Both the position numbers and the translations under genes were made by a program. A stretch of 15,297 nucleotides of DNA from RYN-431 sp036388295. Lineage in GTDB: Bacteria; Planctomycetota; Phycisphaerae; Tepidisphaerales; Tepidisphaeraceae. The DNA lies in the NCBI GenBank assembly GCA_036388295.1, contig DASVSC010000153.1, forward strand, positions 1 to 15,297, given 5' to 3'. The notes beneath the pieces were generated by a model. That model ran no database searches and was not told the origin of the DNA. It saw only the letters and a program-made list of their open reading frames with translations. The stretch's first letter is position 1. Every line of letters starts with the position of its first letter. Shown one piece after another: positions 7,212 through 13,396 of the stretch.

Positions 7212-8228
7212 ATGCGGATCGCCTTCGCTGGCGCTGGCGCATTCGGCGTGCCGACATTGCAACGGCTCGTAGAAGCCAAGGCGAACGTCGTTCGGGTCTA
7301 TACGCAGCCCGACCGCCCCGCCGGGCGGGGGAAGAAAATGACGCCGACGCCGATTGCCGAGGCCGCGGCGGCGATGGGGCTGGAGGTCGTGCGCACCGCC
7401 GATCTGAACGCGGAGACGCTGCCGGACATCGACGCCCTAGTCGTCATCGCATTCGGCCAGAAGATCGCGTCGCACATCGTCGACAAGCCGAAGTTCGGCG
7501 CGATCAATCTGCACGCCTCGCTGCTGCCCAAATACCGCGGTGCCGCCCCGATTCATGCGGCGATCCTGGCGGGCGAACCCGTGGCCGGCAATTCGATTAT
7601 TCGCCTGGCGGAGAAGATGGACGCCGGCAATGTGCTCGGCACCGTCGAACTGGCGATTCATCCCAACGAAACGACGGGCGAATTGCACGACCGCCTGGCC
7701 GTTGCCGGCGCGCCGCTGGTGGAGCAGGTGTTGGAACAATTGCGTAGCGGTGACGCCATCGAAGTGCAGCAAGACCACGCCGCGGCTACGCTGGCGCGAA
7801 AGCTTTCACGTGAGTCAACGCGTATCGATTTCAATCGCCCGCCGCAAAGTGTTGCCGACCAAATCCGTGGCCTTTACCCATGGCCCGGCTGCCGCGTGCG
7901 GCTGCTGGATGGCGCGGATGAAGTGGCCCGATTGACGCTCGTTCGCGCCCGTCTGGCTCCCGCTCCCGGTATCCCGGGAGCGGGCCTCTCATCGTCCGGG
8001 GCATCGGGTAAACCGGGAGGCCCTGACTCTAACCCTCTCCCGGCGTACCGGGAGAGGGGACAAGAAGTCGTGCCGGGCACGGTGACCGCCGAGGGCCACG
8101 TCGCCTGCGGTGACGGCGGAATCGAATTGATTGAAGTCCAACCCGAAGGCCGGCGTCCGATGACGCTGGCCGCGTATCGAAACGGCCGCCCCTGGACGGC
8201 CGGCCTGCGTCTGGAAAGTATTGTATGA
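7212..8228 (+). CDS. fmt: Methionyl-tRNA formyltransferase with palindrome-encoded insertion
   Basis: This enzyme transfers a formyl group from 10-formyltetrahydrofolate to Met-tRNA-fMet before initiation. The N-terminal Rossmann domain starts MRIAFAGAGAFGVPTL and contains INLHASLLPKYRGAAPI at 98-114, with catalytic Asn99 and His101, the substrate loop at 103-110, and catalytic Asp137 in EKMDAGN. The C-terminal domain begins near 205 (FNRPP) and ends with the VPGTV, GDGGIEL and VQPEGRRPM segments. Between RARLA (about 245-249) and VVPGTV (286-291) lie about 38 Gly/Pro/Ser-rich residues that known Fmt proteins lack, encoded by two palindromes. Without them the length would be about 300, close to normal. 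The ATG at 7212 starts the canonical N-terminus; an in-frame ATG at 7182 would add ten residues. Neither has a clear ribosome site. rsmB overlaps by ATGA. Confidence 0.95.
   Translation: MRIAFAGAGAFGVPTLQRLVEAKANVVRVYTQPDRPAGRGKKMTPTPIAEAAAAMGLEVVRTADLNAETLPDIDALVVIAFGQKIASHIVDKPKFGAINLHASLLPKYRGAAPIHAAILAGEPVAGNSIIRLAEKMDAGNVLGTVELAIHPNETTGELHDRLAVAGAPLVEQVLEQLRSGDAIEVQQDHAAATLARKLSRESTRIDFNRPPQSVADQIRGLYPWPGCRVRLLDGADEVARLTLVRARLAPAPGIPGAGLSSSGASGKPGGPDSNPLPAYRERGQEVVPGTVTAEGHVACGDGGIELIEVQPEGRRPMTLAAYRNGRPWTAGLRLESIV
7955..8066. repeat. Palindromic element inserted in frame in fmt
   Basis: Two perfect 11-bp hairpins with four-base loops bound this segment. The first has arms CCCGCTCCCGG at 7959-7969 and CCGGGAGCGGG at 7974-7984, loop TATC. 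The second has arms CCCTCTCCCGG at 8033-8043 and CCGGGAGAGGG at 8048-8058, loop CGTA. Between them GGGCCTC (7982-7988) can pair with GAGGCCC (8017-8023). The second hairpin shares its outer nine bases per arm with the intergenic copy at 7102-7131. The segment coincides with the extra residues of Fmt and keeps the frame open. Exact borders are estimated from where protein similarity to Fmt stops and resumes. Confidence 0.75.
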
Positions 8229-9484
8229 ACGCCCGAGATTTCGCCTGGCGGCAACTGGCCACCGCCCGCCTGCCCGGCTGGCAGTTTGATTCCAATTCGT
8301 TCCGCCCCAAGCAGGCCGAGCCGCCGGCCGATTCGCGCGATTTGGACTTGGCCCACGCGCTGACGCGGTCGGTGACGAAGCACTTGGACCATTTGCGTCA
8401 CCTGATGCAGCACTATTCCGGCCGCACGCAGCAGCAGATTGATCCGTCGGTGCAAATCGTCATCTGCCTGGGCCTGTCGCAGCTGCGGTTCTTCGACCGT
8501 CTGCCGCCTTACGCCGTGGTGGACGAAGCGGTGAATCAGGCGAAGCGGCTCGGGTTCGGCAAGGCCGGCGGGTTCGTCAATGCGGTGCTTCGGCGGGCAC
8601 TGCGCGAGCCGAACCCGCCGCTGCCGAAGCCGAATGACGCACAGGAATACGCCCGGGCGGTGCTCAGCCACCCGCCGGTGCTGTTCAACCGCATGGTGAA
8701 GCTGCTGGGAACGGACAGCGCCCTGCGGCTGGCGGCGAAGGACAACACCGAAGCCCCGCTGATCGTCCGCGGCACGCCGCCGGCGATGGATGAGGTGACG
8801 GTCACGCCGCACGAAGTGCCCGGCTTCTCTGTCGTCACCGGTGCGAACGAAGCAGTATTGTCCGAATGGGCGAAGGCGGGCATCGCCCAGGCGCAGGACC
8901 CGACGTCGGCCACCGTAATCGAGCGGATGGAACTGGCGTCCGCAAAGCGTGTGCTGGACCGGTGCTGCGGCGTCGGCACGAAAACAATGCAAATTGCGGC
9001 CGGCGCGCCGCAGGCGGAAGTCGTCGCGATCGACCCGGCCCGGTTTCGCATCGAAGCCCTGCAGCACTCCCTATCGGCGCGCGACCTAAAGAACACGAAA
9101 ACGGCCGTCGGCAAGGAAGTGCCGGACGGCGAGCCGCCATTCGATCGCATCTTGATCGACGTCCCCTGCTCCAACAGCGGCGTCCTCATCCGTCGCCCGG
9201 AGGCTCGCTATCGACAGGACGACGGCACGATGCGCTCGCTCGAAAAACTGCAGCGCACTATCCTGGCCGATACAGTGTCACACCTTCAGCCGGGCGGAAT
9301 GCTCGTCTACAGCACCTGCAGCATTTGGCCGGAAGAAAACGAAGACCAAGTGCGGTGGCTGACGGAGAAGTTTCCGAAGCTGAAGGTCGTCGAGATGCAG
9401 ACGACGCTGCCGGAATTATCGGAAGACCCGACGAAGCACCATGACGGCGGGTTTTTCGCAGTCCTCAAGTCGGAAAGTCCTTGA
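8225..9484 (+). CDS. rsmB: 16S rRNA (cytosine-C5) methyltransferase, RsmB-like
   Basis: A 419-residue protein with the RsmB layout: an N-terminal NusB-like RNA-binding domain (about 1-130, ending in GFVNAVLRRALRE at 116-128) and a C-terminal SAM-dependent RNA m5C methyltransferase domain. RsmB methylates C967 of 16S rRNA in E. coli. The two catalytic cysteines are present: Cys315 in IDVPCSNSGVL and Cys365 in YSTCSIWPEENE. AID at 268-270 is the acidic end of strand 2. The SAM loop is DRCCGVGTKT at 245-254 (counting the preceding Leu as 244), where the family usually has D.CAAPGGKT, so this loop is divergent. The ATG overlaps the fmt stop by four bases, implying translational coupling. A large hairpin lies between it and the convergent cyclophilin gene. 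Confidence 0.92.
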   Translation: MNARDFAWRQLATARLPGWQFDSNSFRPKQAEPPADSRDLDLAHALTRSVTKHLDHLRHLMQHYSGRTQQQIDPSVQIVICLGLSQLRFFDRLPPYAVVDEAVNQAKRLGFGKAGGFVNAVLRRALREPNPPLPKPNDAQEYARAVLSHPPVLFNRMVKLLGTDSALRLAAKDNTEAPLIVRGTPPAMDEVTVTPHEVPGFSVVTGANEAVLSEWAKAGIAQAQDPTSATVIERMELASAKRVLDRCCGVGTKTMQIAAGAPQAEVVAIDPARFRIEALQHSLSARDLKNTKTAVGKEVPDGEPPFDRILIDVPCSNSGVLIRRPEARYRQDDGTMRSLEKLQRTILADTVSHLQPGGMLVYSTCSIWPEENEDQVRWLTEKFPKLKVVEMQTTLPELSEDPTKHHDGGFFAVLKSESP

Positions 9485-9511
9485 GCCGGGTACCGTTTCA
9501 CACCGTGCTTG

Positions 9512-9587
9512 ACCGCCAAGACACCAAGAACGCCAAGAAGAAGCAAACTTTGCTCCTCATTCTTGGCGTTCTTGGCGTCTTGGCGGT
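9512..9587. repeat. Long inverted repeat of CCAAGA units; possible bidirectional terminator
   Basis: The arms at 9512-9538 and 9561-9587 are 27 bases each and match at 26 positions as inverted repeats. Each arm holds three CCAAGA-type units (TCTTGG in the right arm) about 8-9 bases apart. The 22-base loop contains a further small inverted repeat, AGCAAA and TTTGCT, at 9542-9554. It sits in the 122-base gap between convergent rsmB and the cyclophilin gene, so it may end transcription from both sides. The repeated unit suggests a family of dispersed elements. Confidence 0.8.
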
Positions 9588-9606
9588 TGTCAATCTTTAC
9601 GACTGA

Positions 9607-10089
9607 TCAAGCTTCATTGATCGTCACTTTCGCGAGCAGATCGCCCTGCTTGATTTTGTCCACGATGTCGAGGCCAGCGGTGACTTTGCCGAAGACGGCG
9701 TGTTTGCCGTCGAGCCAGTCGGTCTGGACATGGGTGATGAAGAATTGGCTGCCGTTGGTGTTGGGGCCGGCGTTGGCCATGCTGAGGACGCCGCGTTCGT
9801 GCTTGATGCCGAGGGCGGCCTTTTCGTCATTCCACTTATAGCCGGGACCACCGCGGCCGGTGCCGGTGGGGTCGCCGCCCTGGACCATGAAGTCGTTGAT
9901 CACGCGGTGGAACACCGTGCCGTTGTAAAAGCCGTCCTTGGCGAGGAAGACGAAGTTGTTGACCGTAACCGGCGCGCGGTCGGCGAACAGTTCGACGGTG
10001 ATGTCACCCCGGGCGGTGCTGAAGGTGGCGGAATATTTCTTGCCGGCGTCGATCGTCTGGGCCGGGACTGCGTCGTAACTCTTGGGCAT
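9607..10089 (-). CDS. Cyclophilin-type peptidyl-prolyl cis-trans isomerase (cytosolic)
   Basis: A 160-residue single-domain cyclophilin that isomerises Xaa-Pro bonds during folding. No signal peptide, so cytosolic. Signature positions are intact: FHRVINDFMVQGGDPTGTG at 60-78 with catalytic Arg62 and binding residues Phe60, Met68 and Gln70; SMANAGPNTNGSQFFITHVQ at 103-122 with Ala105, Gln115 and Phe116; and WLDGKHAVFGKV at 125-136 with His130. The short N-terminal extension (about 1-20) is polar. The ATG at 10089 has AAGGAA five bases upstream and a TATACT -10 behind that. It is a single gene, convergent with rsmB and separated from the small Cys-rich gene by a terminator. Confidence 0.96.
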   Translation of the reverse strand: MPKSYDAVPAQTIDAGKKYSATFSTARGDITVELFADRAPVTVNNFVFLAKDGFYNGTVFHRVINDFMVQGGDPTGTGRGGPGYKWNDEKAALGIKHERGVLSMANAGPNTNGSQFFITHVQTDWLDGKHAVFGKVTAGLDIVDKIKQGDLLAKVTINEA

Positions 10090-10112
10090 AGGTTCCTTTC
10101 GTTCGGAACGGG

Positions 10113-10118
10113 AGTATA
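10113..10118 (-). promoter_or_regulatory. Putative -10 hexamer (TATACT) of the cyclophilin gene
   Basis: On the minus strand TATACT lies 23 bases before the ATG at 10089, with AAGGAA between. A weak TTTTGC lies 17 bases farther upstream. Good position and good match to a sigma-70 -10 box. Confidence 0.5.
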
Positions 10119-10142
10119 GGAGCCTGCCCCCCGCCGCAAAAG

Positions 10143-10177
10143 CCGCACGCCGCGCCGAAATTCGGCGCGGCGTGCGG
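10143..10177 (-). terminator. Intrinsic terminator of the small Cys-rich gene
   Basis: The arms CCGCACGCCGCGCCGAA (10143-10159) and TTCGGCGCGGCGTGCGG (10161-10177) are perfect 17-base complements. Read on the minus strand the hairpin is followed by C and then TTTT, and it lies 23 bases beyond the stop of the 10201-10410 gene. That is the layout of a rho-independent terminator, and it separates this gene from the cyclophilin promoter. Confidence 0.75.
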
Positions 10178-10200
10178 GTCAGGTGTGAATCGGCGGTCGA

Positions 10201-10410
10201 TCAGTTCAACTTTGCCGGCTCGAAACCGGAGCAGGAGCTGATCGGCGTGACCATCAGATTCAGCGACGCGTGCTTCGGCAGGCCGCAGGCGTCAACGAAC
10301 TTTTCGTCGGCGGTGTGGCTGGTGCGAATCTGCACAAGCTTCTGGTCCGACGCGTGGTTTTCGCCGAAGTGGGAACACAAACCGCATTGGCCATTTTGTA
10401 CGTTCAACAT
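10201..10410 (-). CDS. Small Cys/His-rich conserved-looking protein, unknown function
   Basis: A 69-residue protein beginning MLNVQNGQCGLCSHFGENHA. Cysteines at 9, 12, 42 and 60 and histidines at 14, 19 and 47 could bind zinc or another metal. The CGLCSHFGENH segment is a knuckle-like CxxCxH. The segment LVQIRTSH at 25-32 and the end PISSCSGFEPAKLN look conserved in style, and I believe close relatives occur in Planctomycetota, though this cannot be shown here. No signal peptide or membrane helix is seen. The ATG at 10410 is chosen because AGGAG lies seven bases upstream; an ATG at 10443 lies above that site. The gene has its own terminator and is divergent from the hybrid kinase gene, so it is a free-standing unit. 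Function unknown. Confidence 0.8.
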   Translation of the reverse strand: MLNVQNGQCGLCSHFGENHASDQKLVQIRTSHTADEKFVDACGLPKHASLNLMVTPISSCSGFEPAKLN

Positions 10411-10467
10411 AAGAATCTCCTGGTGAAAGGTCTGACTCATCATCGGCGCGCCAGTGCTGATTTTCCA

Positions 10468-10498
10468 ATGAGAAACCGTCTCATGTCACAGTTGAGAC
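10468..10498. promoter_or_regulatory. Alternating inverted repeats in the divergent gap, possible operator
   Basis: ATGAGA (10468-10473) pairs with TCTCAT (10479-10484), and GTCTCA (10478-10483) also pairs with TGAGAC (10493-10498). The core therefore appears three times in alternating orientation between the small Cys-rich gene and the kinase gene. It could be a regulator-binding site for either gene, or chance; no regulator gene is adjacent. Confidence 0.3.
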
Positions 10499-10529
10499 TG
10501 ACCCGCAGCCGCTTTCAAAATCCTCGACA

Positions 10530-13295
10530 ATGGAAACGGCCTATCGTGCCACGGGACATGAACGCAGTATGATCGGCCTTCCGTGGGTTGTTACGGACAG
10601 ACAGCAGAACGATGGGACTTTGGAGAGCCGTTTGATACAACCTCAGGCCAGCCCCCAGCCGTCCGAGGCTGTCGCGACGTATACCGATCTGACGCCGGTC
10701 CTGACGTTCGACGACGTCACCCACTTAGCCGCCACTCTGTGCCGGACGCCGATCTCCGCGATCAGCCTTGTAAACGCGGGCACCCTGAAATTCGAGTCCG
10801 TTTTCGGGGAACGGGAGGGGTTGAACGTGAACGAAGGTTCGATCTGCCGCCGGGCGATCGAGAGTGACACGCTGTTTATCATTCCGGACATCGAGACCGA
10901 CGCACAGTTCAATCGCAGCTCCTTAACCGTAGGGAAGCCGTTCCTCCGCTTTTTTGCGGCCGCCCCGCTGGTCTCGTCGCGGGGCGAGCGATTGGGGCTG
11001 CTGTGCGTGATGGACCAACGGCCGCGGGAACTCGAGCGGACGCAGCTCGAGGCGCTGCGCCTGCTCGCCCGGCATGCGGCAGCCCAAATCGAACTGAGCC
11101 GCATGAACACGACCATCGAAACGATGCTCGCGTCCGGCCACACCACAGACCTGACGGCCGCCAGGAAGGCCGAACAAGCCCTGCACGCCAGCGAGGCCCG
11201 CACTCGTTTCTTAAGCCAACTCTCCGAAGCCACGCGTGATCTGACCGACCCGCGCGACATGATGAACACGGTCGCGCGCATGCTGGGCACCTACCTGCGC
11301 ACCAGCCGCTGTGCGTACGCGGATGTGACCGATGGCGAGGCCTTCACGATCTGGGCCGACTACACCGACGGCTGCGCCACTTCGGCCGGCCAGTACATTC
11401 TGTCCGCGTTCGGCCCCCGCGCCGCCGGCGACATGCGGGCCGGCCGCACGCTCGTGATCCATGACGTGAGCGACGAGATTTCCGACCAAAGCGCCGGCTT
11501 CGACGCGATCGGCATCAAGGCCATCGTCTGCTGCCCGCTCGTCCGGGCCGGGCGACTGGTTGCGATGATGGCGGTGCACCAATTGACGCCGCGGCGGTGG
11601 GCTGACGACGAAATCCGCCTCGTCCAATCCGTCGTCGAACGCACGTGGGCCTACCTGGAACAGGCCCGCGCCGTCCGCGAACGGCAGGAAGCCTTCGATC
11701 GACTGCGGCTGGCCCAACAGGCAGGCCGCATAGGGACGTTTGACTGGCTGATTCCAGAGAACACAGTTCTGTGGAGCCCGGAGCTTGAACACCTGTACGG
11801 CGTTCCCACCGGCGCGTTCGAAGGAAGTTTCGACGCGTGGCGAAAACGCGTCGCACCTGAGGACGCCGGCCGAATCGAAGCACAGTTGCAGGACGCGCTT
11901 TCCCGCGGCGAACGCGAACTCGCGTACCAGTTCCGCATCATCCTGCCCGACGGCGCGATCCGCTGGATGAACGCGAAGGCTAATTTCACCTACGACACGC
12001 ATGGCCGGCCGCTGCGGATGATCGGCGTCAACTTCGACAGCACCGAGCTTCACAATCTGGCCGAGGCGCGGGAACTGTTGCTCGACAGTGAGCGTGCGGC
12101 GCGGGCTGAGGTCGAGCGTGTCAGCCGCATGAAAGACGAGTTTCTCGCTACGCTCAGCCATGAGTTGCGCACGCCGCTGAATGCAATCCTGGGTTGGAGC
12201 CAGGTGCTGCGCACCGTGGCGACGGCCTCGCCGGACGTGTCCGAAGGGCTGGACGTCATTGAGCGCAACGCGCGGGCGCAGGCGCAAATTATCGAAGACC
12301 TGCTCGACATGAGCCGAATTATCAGCGGCAAGCTCCGGCTGGACGTGCAGCGGATCGACGTGTCGACGGTCATTCAGTCGGCAGTCGACACCGTTCGCCC
12401 CGCCGCCGATGCGAAAGGCGTGCGCCTGCACGTCGTGCTCGACCCGAACAGTGGCCCCGTCAGCGGCGATCCCGGCCGATTGCAGCAGGTGTTCTGGAAC
12501 CTGCTCAGCAATGCCATCAAATACACGCCGCGCGGCGGTCGCGTTCAGGTGCTGCTGGAACGGGTGACCTCCCACGTCGACATCACCGTGGCCGACTCCG
12601 GGCAAGGCATTCCGGGCGATTTCCTGCCGTACGTGTTCGACCGCTTCCGTCAGGCCGATTCAAGCACCACGCGCACGCACGGCGGGCTGGGCATCGGGCT
12701 GGCGTTGGTCAAGCAGTTAATCGAACTGCACGGCGGCACCGTATCGGCCGAAAGCGGGGGCGAAGGGCGCGGCGCGACCTTCCGCGTCCACCTGCCGGTG
12801 ACCATTCTTCATGCCGACCCTGAGCCGGAACGTCGCCACCCGAACGCGCCGTCCGGGGTCGTGCCCGTTCACGACGCGTGCCTGTCGATCCACGGCGTCC
12901 GCGTGCTGGTCATCGATGACGAGCCGGACTCGCGAACGATCGTCAAGCGGCTATTGGAAGACTGCCAGGCCAAGGTGCGGGTGGCCGGGTCGGCCGACGA
13001 GGCACTAGGCATGCTAACGGCGGGCGAGCGGTTCGACGTCGTGGTTTCCGATATCGGCATGCCGGTTCAGGACGGCTATTCCTTTATCCGCCGTGTACGC
13101 ACCTTGCCCCCGGAACAAGGCGGCCGAACGCCGGCCATCGCGCTGACCGCTTACGCCCGGAGTGAAGACCGCATGCGCAGCGTGATTGCAGGCTTCCAGA
13201 TGCACATCCCCAAGCCGGTCGAGCCGGCGGAACTCATCATCATGGTCGCCAGCCTTGCCGGGCGGACCAGGCCGTCGGAGAACCTGTCAGCCTAA
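10530..13295 (+). CDS. Hybrid sensor histidine kinase/response regulator (GAF-GAF-PAS-HisKA-HATPase-REC)
   Basis: A 921-residue cytosolic signalling protein with no membrane helix, so it should sense an internal or diffusible signal. Domains in order: GAF (about 50-190), GAF (about 225-380, with IVCCPLVRAGRLVAMMAVHQ at 332-351), PAS/PAC (about 390-505, ending MIGVNFDSTE), HisKA (about 533-600) with SHELRTPLN and phospho-acceptor His544, HATPase_c (about 645-757) with N-box NLLSNAIKY at 657-665, DSGQGIP at 689-695, FDRFRQAD at 703-710 and GGLGIGLAL at 718-726, and REC (about 790-905) with acidic pair Asp796-Asp797, phospho-acceptor Asp841 in SDIGMP, Thr873 and Lys895. All catalytic positions are intact. 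No separate response regulator is adjacent, so its output partner is unknown. The start is uncertain: ATG 10530 is longest, but TATGAT at 10568 and GGAGAG at 10622 favour TTG at 10632 (887 residues). Confidence 0.93.
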   Translation: METAYRATGHERSMIGLPWVVTDRQQNDGTLESRLIQPQASPQPSEAVATYTDLTPVLTFDDVTHLAATLCRTPISAISLVNAGTLKFESVFGEREGLNVNEGSICRRAIESDTLFIIPDIETDAQFNRSSLTVGKPFLRFFAAAPLVSSRGERLGLLCVMDQRPRELERTQLEALRLLARHAAAQIELSRMNTTIETMLASGHTTDLTAARKAEQALHASEARTRFLSQLSEATRDLTDPRDMMNTVARMLGTYLRTSRCAYADVTDGEAFTIWADYTDGCATSAGQYILSAFGPRAAGDMRAGRTLVIHDVSDEISDQSAGFDAIGIKAIVCCPLVRAGRLVAMMAVHQLTPRRWADDEIRLVQSVVERTWAYLEQARAVRERQEAFDRLRLAQQAGRIGTFDWLIPENTVLWSPELEHLYGVPTGAFEGSFDAWRKRVAPEDAGRIEAQLQDALSRGERELAYQFRIILPDGAIRWMNAKANFTYDTHGRPLRMIGVNFDSTELHNLAEARELLLDSERAARAEVERVSRMKDEFLATLSHELRTPLNAILGWSQVLRTVATASPDVSEGLDVIERNARAQAQIIEDLLDMSRIISGKLRLDVQRIDVSTVIQSAVDTVRPAADAKGVRLHVVLDPNSGPVSGDPGRLQQVFWNLLSNAIKYTPRGGRVQVLLERVTSHVDITVADSGQGIPGDFLPYVFDRFRQADSSTTRTHGGLGIGLALVKQLIELHGGTVSAESGGEGRGATFRVHLPVTILHADPEPERRHPNAPSGVVPVHDACLSIHGVRVLVIDDEPDSRTIVKRLLEDCQAKVRVAGSADEALGMLTAGERFDVVVSDIGMPVQDGYSFIRRVRTLPPEQGGRTPAIALTAYARSEDRMRSVIAGFQMHIPKPVEPAELIIMVASLAGRTRPSENLSA
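10568..10573 (+). promoter_or_regulatory. Putative -10 hexamer (TATGAT) of the hybrid kinase gene
   Basis: TATGAT matches the sigma-70 -10 consensus at five of six bases. It lies inside the longest reading frame of the kinase. If used, transcription would begin near 10580 and the first usable start would be a TTG at 10620 or 10632, the latter with GGAGAG four bases upstream. Confidence 0.35.
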
Positions 13296-13360
13296 ACGCC
13301 CCGCCGGCGGCCGATGACAAACTGCGTCACTTCCCGCTAGCAGTTCGTGCGGTCTCTTCG

Positions 13361-13366
13361 TACGAT
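13361..13366 (+). promoter_or_regulatory. Putative -10 hexamer (TACGAT) of the PhnD-like gene
   Basis: TACGAT lies 30 bases before the ATG at 13397, with AGGGG nine bases before the start codon. It lies in the 101-base gap after the kinase gene, which shows no convincing terminator. Confidence 0.4.
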
Positions 13367-13396
13367 TCGGCCGACCAGACCGCAGGGGCTTTTCTT

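Noticed and set aside
7102..8058. A CRISPR array or an insertion sequence around fmt
   Set aside because: Repeats are palindromes without regular spacing or spacers, and there is no transposase or target-site duplication.
7874..9067. A 397-codon minus-strand frame opposite fmt and rsmB
   Set aside because: Antisense to conserved Fmt and RsmB coding; no recognisable domain and Arg-rich composition.
11211..12605. A 464-codon open frame on the minus strand opposite the hybrid kinase
   Set aside because: It is the complement of well-conserved HisKA/PAS coding sequence, its protein is rich in Arg, His, Gln and Ala with no domain, and it is explained by high GC at third codon positions.
10201..13295. 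A defence or toxin-antitoxin system made of the Cys-rich protein and the kinase
   Set aside because: The genes are divergent with independent signals, the kinase is a standard signalling protein, and the small protein has no toxin or antitoxin feature.
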